Source: Pseudomonadota bacterium (GTDB lineage: Bacteria; Pseudomonadota; Alphaproteobacteria; Rhodobacterales; Rhodobacteraceae). From it: a stretch of 7,258 bases of DNA. A program made the position numbers and the translations under genes. This document shows positions 1-5,585 of the stretch, in pieces (within the stretch, counting starts at the first letter, position 1; each line of letters starts with the position of its first letter). The stretch is taken from NCBI GenBank assembly GCA_027623875.1, contig JAQBUS010000044.1, positions 1-7,258 of the forward strand. Reading direction: 5' to 3'. The notes below the pieces were generated by a model, which saw only the letters and a list, made by a program, of their open reading frames with translations, searched no databases and was not told the origin of the DNA.

Positions 1-414
1 TAATAGGGTGGTTTTCCAGCGATGTTTTCCCAAAATTTTAATATAATAAATTAAAAAAACAAACATGGCCGCATAAAAACCCACAACAAAAATTAATAAC
101 AAAAACCCAATTAATCCTCCACTGACTTCAAGAACCAACCTGACACCAGTTGCATCTAGAAACGTTTTTTCACTTTGGCTAGGCGGTGAAGTTCGTTTAT
201 ACCAATTGTATGCAATCCATAAGCAACAAATAAACATTACAAGGGAGAGCCAAAATGGCCAGAATCCGCTACCTGGACCCTCTCCGTCAATAAAACCAAT
301 GTTATCAAATCTGGAAACATCTGGGTCCCAGGAAGGGCCTTCTCCAGATTTCCACATAATACTTAGTGAAAAGAGCCCAAGAATAAATGCCGTAATAATT
401 TCTGCTTTTCTCAT
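1..414 (-). CDS. tctB: TctB-like small membrane subunit of a tripartite tricarboxylate transporter (C-terminus cut by window)
   Basis: Reading leftward from an ATG at 414-412, the frame stays open for 138 codons and runs off the window edge, so the C-terminus is missing. TctB is the small, poorly conserved inner-membrane subunit that works with the large permease TctA and the periplasmic binding protein TctC. The visible protein has a hydrophobic segment at about residues 5-20, a loop containing the motif GPGSGFWP (about 47-54), typical of the G-x-G-F-(F/W)-P element in TctB proteins, a second membrane segment at about 53-71, and a long hydrophobic stretch at about 98-128 that could hold two helices. 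A Shine-Dalgarno-like AGGGGAG lies 8 bases before the ATG and supports this start. It follows tctC by 23 bases, matching the usual tctC-tctB-tctA order, so tctA is expected next. Family assignment rests on the motif, topology and context. Confidence 0.85.
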   Translation of the reverse strand, partial: MRKAEIITAFILGLFSLSIMWKSGEGPSWDPDVSRFDNIGFIDGEGPGSGFWPFWLSLVMFICCLWIAYNWYKRTSPPSQSEKTFLDATGVRLVLEVSGGLIGFLLLIFVVGFYAAMFVFLIYYIKILGKHRWKTTLL

Positions 415-437
415 ATCTTGGGCTCCCCTAGATTAGT

Positions 438-1415
438 TTACTTGATAGCGCCAGATGCTTTTAGAATAACTTCGTGTAAATCACGTTGAACATTCCAATA
501 AGCTACAAGTTCGCTACCAGACATGAAATCACCCATTAGAGATTTTTTACTCTTGTATGTTTGCCAATCAGCGGAGTTATACACTTTTGTAAAAAGGTCT
601 GAATAGTATGCAGTAGCTTCTGCAGACATACCAGGCGCACCAACTACAGATCTCTGCATATAGTAAGTGAACTCACTACCTTTTTCCTTTAAAGTAGGTA
701 CGTCTGGAAACAATGGTAAACGGTCATTTGTGAATGCCACAAGTGGAACCATATCCCCACTTTCGTAAAAGCCAAGTGCCTCTGAGGGATTATTAACCGA
801 TGAGTGTAACTGTTTACCGGCAACGTCCTTAGCAACCGCACCACCACCTTTATAAGGAATATATTTCATGGATAACCCGTAAGCACCATTTAAATGATCA
901 GTGATAATGTTATCTTCGGAGTCTTTTCCTGTTCCTCCCATTACCCATCCGCTTCCGTCGGCTTTCGCTTTAACAAGGAATTCCTCAAAAGTTGTTATTC
1001 CACTGTCTTTATGAACCCAAAGCAAGAACGTATCTTCAGCCATTCTTCCGACCGGTGCAAACGTCATTACATCAATTCCCAAACCAGGTTGTCGAAGTGG
1101 TGTCGTGTAAAACGAGTTCAGAGTCACCATGATTGTGTGATCTGGATCGCTTGCTGTATTCGCGGCAACTAATGCCTCTGCGCCTGATCCACCAGATTTA
1201 TTGTTAGGTATTAGCGGTCTGTTTGCTAAGTTATCTTTTTCAACTATCGCTTGCATCAGTCGAGCCATTTTATCCGCTCCACCACCTTTACCGGCCATAA
1301 TTATAAAATCGATTGGCTTAGTTGGCTACCAAGCGTTTGCGACACCTGAAAATCCAGAAAACGCAACGGCGGCAGCCCCTACTAGTGTAAAAAACACTTT
1401 TTTAGTATGTTTCAT
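438..1415 (-). CDS. tctC: TctC-family periplasmic solute-binding protein, interrupted by an in-frame TAG at codon 30
   Basis: This is the extracytoplasmic binding protein of a tripartite tricarboxylate transporter (TctC/Bug family), which captures a carboxylate in the periplasm and delivers it to TctA/TctB. The true start is the ATG at 1415-1413, preceded by a very strong ribosome binding site. It gives a classic signal peptide: charged MKHTKK, a hydrophobic core at about 7-25, and an Ala-Asn-Ala cleavage site at 26-28. Codon 29 is Trp, codon 30 is TAG (1328-1326), and the same frame continues with PTKPIDFIIMAGKGGG, the usual start of the mature protein. Family features follow: NKSGGSGA (72-79), GGTGKDSED (160-168), IPYKGGG (186-192) and VNNPSEA (207-213). 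Total length is 325 codons, normal for the family. Starting at Met40 (1298) would give a 286-residue protein with no signal peptide and no clear ribosome binding site. The TAG may be a sequencing error, a recent nonsense mutation or a suppressed stop. The substrate is unknown; the neighbours suggest oxalate or a related acid. Confidence 0.88.
1326..1328 (-). other. In-frame amber stop inside tctC
   Basis: The codon after Ala-Trp at the start of the mature TctC protein reads TAG, while the frame on both sides encodes normal TctC sequence. Related proteins carry residues such as Glu, Lys or Gln here (recalled from the family), and GAG, AAG and CAG are each one base from TAG. The neighbouring fhs gene ends in TAG at the expected C-terminus, so TAG does act as a stop in this genome. 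Confidence 0.9.
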
Positions 1416-1418
1416 TTT

Positions 1419-1426
1419 CTCCTCCT
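1419..1426 (-). promoter_or_regulatory. Strong Shine-Dalgarno site of tctC
   Basis: The minus strand reads AGGAGGAG followed by AAA and then the ATG at 1415. The GGAGG core lies 5 bases from the start codon, close to ideal. It fixes the tctC start upstream of the internal stop and argues against the internal ATG at 1298. Such a strong site fits a binding protein made in excess over its membrane partners. Confidence 0.8.
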
Positions 1427-1432
1427 TTGTTC

Positions 1433-1449
1433 GTACGATAGCGTCGTAC
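1433..1449 (-). promoter_or_regulatory. Inverted repeat just upstream of the tctC ribosome binding site
   Basis: A perfect 6-base inverted repeat, GTACGA and TCGTAC, flanks a 5-base loop and ends about 6 bases before the Shine-Dalgarno sequence. In RNA it could form a small hairpin in the tctC leader; in DNA it could be an operator. It has no T-run, so it does not look like an intrinsic terminator. A second, imperfect dyad (GCCG/CGGC arms) lies at 1462-1476. The whole 157-base gap between fhs and tctC (1416-1572) shows no gene and no convincing promoter, though TATAAA-like sequence is present. Confidence 0.35.
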
Positions 1450-1572
1450 ACCGCTTGTTCAGCCGAAATTTACGGCAATTCCTTCAGTCGTAAATAAAAA
1501 TCCCTTTATATCTTTATTCGCAACTCCTTAGACTTATTTAAAATGTCTTCTTTAGGCATCAATTACTAAACT

Positions 1573-3249
1573 CTAAAAAAGACCGTCAATTACTCCTTCG
1601 TTATTTATCCGAATAGATTCAGCAGCTGGAACTCTTGGCAGACCAGGCATCGTCATAATTTCTCCACAAATCACTACTACAAACCCAGCACCGGCAGAGA
1701 GTCTAACCTCTCGTACTGGAACCGAAAATCCTGTTGGTGCACCACGTTGGGTCGGATCCGTCGTAAAACTATACTGAGTTTTAGCCATACAGACAGGAAG
1801 GTTCCCATAACCTTGATCCTCCCATTGTTTAAGTTGCGCCCGTATTTTTTGATCTACAATTACGTCATCAGCACGGTATATTTCTTTTGCAACACACTCA
1901 ATCTTTTCCAATAAAGACAAGTTATCGGGATATAACGGTGCATAATTAGCAGAACCACTCTCTACTATTTCAACAATTTTATTTGCTAGATCAACTGTTC
2001 CCTTACTGCCGTGAGCCCAATGAGTAGCAACAATAGCCTCACTTCCCTGCGATTTAACATAGTCTTTCACTGCCTGAATCTCTGCGTCAGTATCGGTAAC
2101 AAAATGGTTGATTGCCACTACCGCGGGAACTCCAAACTTTTTTATATTTTCAATATGTCTTCCAAGATTGGGGCATCCCATAGATACAGCGTCTACGTTC
2201 TCAACGCCGAGGTCTGCTTTGGCCACTCCTCCGTTCATTTTCATGGCCCTAACAGTGGCAACGATAACAACGGCTTCTGGCCTTAGACCCGCCTTTCTGC
2301 ATTTTATATTTAAAAACTTTTCAGCGCCCAAGTCGGCACCAAACCCAGCTTCTGTTACAACATAATCAGCAAGTTTCAGAGCAGTGGTAGTGGCAACCAC
2401 GGAATTGCAACCATGGGCTATATTTGCAAATGGGCCACCATGAACGAATGCCGGGTTATTCTCTAAAGTTTGAACTAAATTAGGCTGCATCGCCTGTTGT
2501 AACAGCACCGTCATAGCGCCATCTGCCTTTATATCTCGACAGTAAACAGGTGTTTTATTTCTAGTGTACGCAACTATTATATCACCCAACCTCTTCTCAA
2601 GGTCTGCCAAGTCATTCGCTAAGCAAAGAATAGCCATAACTTCAGAGGCAACCGTAATATCAAAGCCTGCTTGGCGAGGAAATCCGTTAGCTACACCCCC
2701 AAGATTGCAAACAACTTCTCTAAGAGCCCTGTCGTTCATATCCAGCACTCTTCTATAAACAATCCGCCGGACGTCAATATCGAGTGCATTACCCCAATAA
2801 ACATGATTATCAACCATTGCGGCCAATAAATTGTGTGCACTTGTTATAGCATGAAAATCGCCGGTAAAATGAAGATTCATCTCTTCCATAGGTACAACCT
2901 GAGCATATCCACCCCCAGCGGCACCACCCTTCATACCAAAACATGGCCCAAGTGAAGCCTCTCTAATGCAAACAGCTGCTTTTTTACCAATTAGGTTCAA
3001 ACCATCCCCAAGACCCACTGTAGTAGTTGTTTTACCTTCTCCAGCAGGTGTTGGATTTATAGCAGTCACAAGAATTAGATGCCCATCTTTTCGACCTGCG
3101 ACGCCCTTAATAAATTTTTCTGAAATCTTCGCCTTATCATGACCAAAGGGAAGCAACTCTGAGTATGGAATTCCAAGTTTTTCTCCAATTTCCTGAATTG
3201 GTTTCTTGTTTGCCTCTCGAGCTATTTCTATATCAGTTTTATATTCCAT
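1573..3249 (-). CDS. fhs: Formate-tetrahydrofolate ligase (10-formyl-THF synthetase)
   Basis: This cytoplasmic enzyme joins formate to tetrahydrofolate using ATP, giving 10-formyl-THF for biosynthesis or one-carbon metabolism; the reaction is reversible. The protein is 558 residues, close to the family's usual 550-560. The P-loop-like sequence TPAGEGKTT is at 67-75, followed by the strongly conserved EASLGPCFGMKGGAAGGG block (97-114) and NLHFTGDFHAI (125-135). The C-terminus, with PGLPRVPAAE and a final GLF, matches complete family members, so the gene appears intact. An AGGGA ribosome binding site lies 7 bases before the ATG. It begins 24 bases after the formyltransferase stop, so the two are very likely co-transcribed. 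Placed after oxc and frc, it would capture the formate released from oxalate. It ends in TAG, which matters for reading the stop inside tctC. Confidence 0.97.
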   Translation of the reverse strand: MEYKTDIEIAREANKKPIQEIGEKLGIPYSELLPFGHDKAKISEKFIKGVAGRKDGHLILVTAINPTPAGEGKTTTTVGLGDGLNLIGKKAAVCIREASLGPCFGMKGGAAGGGYAQVVPMEEMNLHFTGDFHAITSAHNLLAAMVDNHVYWGNALDIDVRRIVYRRVLDMNDRALREVVCNLGGVANGFPRQAGFDITVASEVMAILCLANDLADLEKRLGDIIVAYTRNKTPVYCRDIKADGAMTVLLQQAMQPNLVQTLENNPAFVHGGPFANIAHGCNSVVATTTALKLADYVVTEAGFGADLGAEKFLNIKCRKAGLRPEAVVIVATVRAMKMNGGVAKADLGVENVDAVSMGCPNLGRHIENIKKFGVPAVVAINHFVTDTDAEIQAVKDYVKSQGSEAIVATHWAHGSKGTVDLANKIVEIVESGSANYAPLYPDNLSLLEKIECVAKEIYRADDVIVDQKIRAQLKQWEDQGYGNLPVCMAKTQYSFTTDPTQRGAPTGFSVPVREVRLSAGAGFVVVICGEIMTMPGLPRVPAAESIRINNEGVIDGLF

Positions 3250-3273
3250 TTAAATTCCCTAAATATATTAAAT

Positions 3274-4194
3274 TCATCTATTACCCAAACGATCTCCAGC
3301 TTTCAGTCCGATGCCGTTAGCCCAAACCTCTGCTGGTTTCTTATCTTCACCGTCTGGCTTGACTCTTTTTATAAGAATACGACCTCCAATACATTGAACC
3401 GTAACCCCAATGTCGGATATATTAACAATACGACCTGAAATACCGTCTCCAGTGACCAATTGGCTATCAAAAACGCTTATAATTTTTTCTTCGTAAGTAG
3501 TCCAAGCACCAGGAGCGGGATTTGTTCCGCGTATAAGATTATAGACCTGATCAACCGGCTTATGCCAATCAATGTGAGCATGTTTCTTTGTACATCTACG
3601 CTCATATGAAGCAAATATTTCATTCTGCTCTGTTCGTGGAGGGTTCCCCGACCGAAACAATTCACAGGCCTCAAGAGCAGAATCCACTGCAGTTGGGTAA
3701 ATTTTCTTAAAATACAAATCAATAACGGTATCATCAGGTTCAATTGTACATTCTCTAGAGAACAAAATATCACCTTCGTCCAAACCATCTGTTGGATAAA
3801 ACCAGGAAAATCCTGATATTTTTCTTCCCATTATGATTGGCCAGTTAACTGCAGAAGGCCCCCTGTGCAGAGGTAAAAGAGATGGGTGAAAACAAACTGA
3901 TCCATATTTTGGAATACTACAAACAGATTCTGGAACAAATACGTTTACAAATGCCATCAGCATTAGATCAGCATCAAGTGATTTTATCTCGTTAATTACG
4001 GATGGGTCAGAGAAGTCCTTAGGCTGACGAACAGCTATTCCTCGATCTAGAGCGAATTCCTTTATTGGATCATAAGGTTTGCCCTCTTTATCAGGTTCAC
4101 AATAAACAGCGACAACTATATCAACTCCTGTATCCAGTAATTTTGCAAGAACATCCTTACCAAACGCTTGTTGACCCATAACAATAATTCGCAT
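3274..4194 (-). CDS. Stand-alone formyltransferase like the N-terminal domain of 10-formyl-THF dehydrogenase
   Basis: The protein has 306 residues and the two-part fold of the Fmt family: an N-terminal formyltransferase domain (about 1-200) and a C-terminal Fmt-like domain (about 205-300) with IDWHKP (208-213) and IRGTNPAPGAW (221-231). The opening GQQAFGKDV and the block FHPSLLPLHRG (102-112) resemble the ALDH1L1 hydrolase/transferase domain more than methionyl-tRNA formyltransferase. His103 and Asp139 (in DGLDEGD) match the catalytic His and Asp, with the same spacing of 36 as in ALDH1L1. The Asn found two residues before the His in Fmt is Cys101 here; ALDH1L1 also lacks it. Its ATG overlaps the frc stop by one base (TAATG), so translation is probably coupled. 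Automatic annotation would likely say methionyl-tRNA formyltransferase, but context favours a role with formyl-CoA, formate or 10-formyl-THF. The exact reaction (hydrolysis or formyl transfer to or from CoA) is not shown by sequence. Confidence 0.88.
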   Translation of the reverse strand: MRIIVMGQQAFGKDVLAKLLDTGVDIVVAVYCEPDKEGKPYDPIKEFALDRGIAVRQPKDFSDPSVINEIKSLDADLMLMAFVNVFVPESVCSIPKYGSVCFHPSLLPLHRGPSAVNWPIIMGRKISGFSWFYPTDGLDEGDILFSRECTIEPDDTVIDLYFKKIYPTAVDSALEACELFRSGNPPRTEQNEIFASYERRCTKKHAHIDWHKPVDQVYNLIRGTNPAPGAWTTYEEKIISVFDSQLVTGDGISGRIVNISDIGVTVQCIGGRILIKRVKPDGEDKKPAEVWANGIGLKAGDRLGNR

Positions 4195-5453
4195 TAATTT
4201 ACATTCCCAACAGCGCCAGAGGCAATTATATTTTTTAATTCTTCACCGTTAAAGCCTAAAACATCCGACAAAATCTCTAATGTATGCTCGCCCAAAAGTG
4301 GGGAACGTTTAACTTCAACAGAACTGTCTGAAAATTTAATTGGGCAACCAACCGAAATATAATCTCCTCTGACAGGATGATCGACTTTTACAAGTGTTCC
4401 TGTTGCAAACAAACTCTCGTCTTCAGAAATTTCCTTCATAGACAAAATCGGCCCAACGGGAATATCATGGGGATTGCAAATATCCATAACTTCAAATTTT
4501 GTTTTGGTCATTGTCCAATTTTCTATTCGCGTAAAAATTTCATTTAACTTATCTAAACGCTCTGGTGGATTAGCATATCCCTCTTTTGTTTTCCAATCTT
4601 GCTCTCCAATCACATCACATACTTTATCCCAAATTGCAGCCTGTATAATGAAGTATGTATATGCGTTAGGATCTTGTTCCCACCCCTTGCACTTAAGGAT
4701 TCTTCCTGGTTGCCCTCCACCAGAATCATTTCCTGCTCTAGGTGTGGCGTCACCGAAAGGGATCCCTTCTCCAAACTGAGAATACTCAGTTAAAGGGCCC
4801 TTTTCTAACCTCTGCTGATCTCTAAGCTTAACTCGCGCTAAATTTAAAACAGAATCCTGCATGGCAGTAGTAACTTTTTGCCCTCTTCCTGTTTTCTCTC
4901 TTTGAAATAGAGCAGTAACTATTCCTAAACAAAGGTGAAGTCCTGTTCCCGAATCTCCCACCTGCGCTCCGGTTACCAAGGGAGGGCCATCCCTAAAGCC
5001 CGTAGTTGAGGCTGACCCGCCAGCACACTGAGCTACGTTTTCGTAAACCTTACAGTCCTGGTACTTGCCCGGGCCAAATCCCTTAATAGATGCCATAATA
5101 ATTCTTGGGTTTATTTCTTGGATCCGTTCCCAGGAGAAACCCATCCTATCTAAAGCTCCAGGTGCGAAATTTTCAACGAGAACATCACACTCTTCCACCA
5201 GACGAGTCAAAACAGCTTTTCCCTTCTCGTTTTTAGGATTCAACTCGATTGAGCGTTTGTTATGGTTAAGCATTGTGAAATATAAACTGTCAGCTCCAGG
5301 CACATCAACTAACTGATTGCGCGTAGCATCACCAACCCCTGGACGCTCTACCTTTATAACGTCAGCCCCGAACCAACCTAAAAGCTGGGTGCAAGTCGGA
5401 CCCGATTGAACATGGGTAAAATCTAAAACTTTTATACCTTCCAGAGCTTTCAT
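4194..5453 (-). CDS. frc: Formyl-CoA:oxalate CoA-transferase
   Basis: This class III CoA-transferase (CaiB/BaiF family) moves CoA from formyl-CoA to oxalate, giving oxalyl-CoA and formate, and thereby primes oxalate for Oxc in the cytoplasm. The 419-residue protein aligns from end to end with Oxalobacter formigenes Frc (428 residues) from memory: LDFTHVQSGP (10-19), NKRSIEL (65-71), ENFAPGALDRMGF (94-106), KVYENVAQC (135-143) and KLRDQQRLE (209-217). The catalytic Asp is Asp167 in VGDSGTG, equivalent to Asp169 of the Oxalobacter enzyme. The glycine loop GGGQPG that covers the active site is at 245-250. These specific matches separate it from carnitine or bile-acid CoA-transferases of the same family. 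The start at 5453 has an AAGG about 9 bases upstream. It lies 132 bases after oxc and overlaps the next gene by one base. Confidence 0.97.
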   Translation of the reverse strand: MKALEGIKVLDFTHVQSGPTCTQLLGWFGADVIKVERPGVGDATRNQLVDVPGADSLYFTMLNHNKRSIELNPKNEKGKAVLTRLVEECDVLVENFAPGALDRMGFSWERIQEINPRIIMASIKGFGPGKYQDCKVYENVAQCAGGSASTTGFRDGPPLVTGAQVGDSGTGLHLCLGIVTALFQREKTGRGQKVTTAMQDSVLNLARVKLRDQQRLEKGPLTEYSQFGEGIPFGDATPRAGNDSGGGQPGRILKCKGWEQDPNAYTYFIIQAAIWDKVCDVIGEQDWKTKEGYANPPERLDKLNEIFTRIENWTMTKTKFEVMDICNPHDIPVGPILSMKEISEDESLFATGTLVKVDHPVRGDYISVGCPIKFSDSSVEVKRSPLLGEHTLEILSDVLGFNGEELKNIIASGAVGNVN

Positions 5454-5519
5454 TTTAACAAACCTTTATTTTATATTTTGATATTGGAGAAATATTCATA
5501 AATAATTGATGTCTAAATT

Positions 5520-5532
5520 GTAATTTAATTAC
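5520..5532. promoter_or_regulatory. AT-rich dyad upstream of frc, possible operator
   Basis: GTAATT and AATTAC flank a single central base, giving a 13-base dyad 67 bases before the frc start. It lies in the only sizeable gap inside the oxalate genes (5454-5585, 132 bases), which has no gene, no clear terminator and no convincing promoter by eye. In such AT-rich DNA a dyad of this size could arise by chance, so the call is tentative. Confidence 0.2.
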
Positions 5533-5585
5533 GACACCAAAAATACGATGTCCAGAATCTTTTAAAACTGCTTGAAGTAAAAATA

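Noticed and set aside
206..436. 76-codon open frame on the plus strand
   Set aside because: It is antisense to tctB, whose own frame has clear TctB features and a ribosome binding site.
438..1298. A 286-residue TctC starting at the ATG at 1298
   Set aside because: The matching frame continues upstream through one TAG to a signal peptide with a strong ribosome binding site. The ATG at 1298 encodes an internal Met in the conserved IIMAGKGGG segment and has no clear ribosome binding site.
1326..1328. Genome-wide reassignment of TAG as a sense codon
   Set aside because: fhs ends in TAG exactly where the family's C-terminus is expected, so TAG functions as a stop. The other visible stops are TAA and TGA.
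894..1497. Plus-strand open frames opposite tctC and its leader
   Set aside because: They are antisense to a recognised gene, have no clear ribosome binding sites and encode no recognisable domains.
1416..1572. Riboswitch or intrinsic terminator between fhs and tctC
   Set aside because: No hairpin followed by a T-run is visible and the gap is too short and AT-rich to support a known riboswitch class by eye.
3477..3788. 103-codon open frame on the minus strand
   Set aside because: It lies wholly inside the formyltransferase gene in another frame and its protein resembles no family I recognise.
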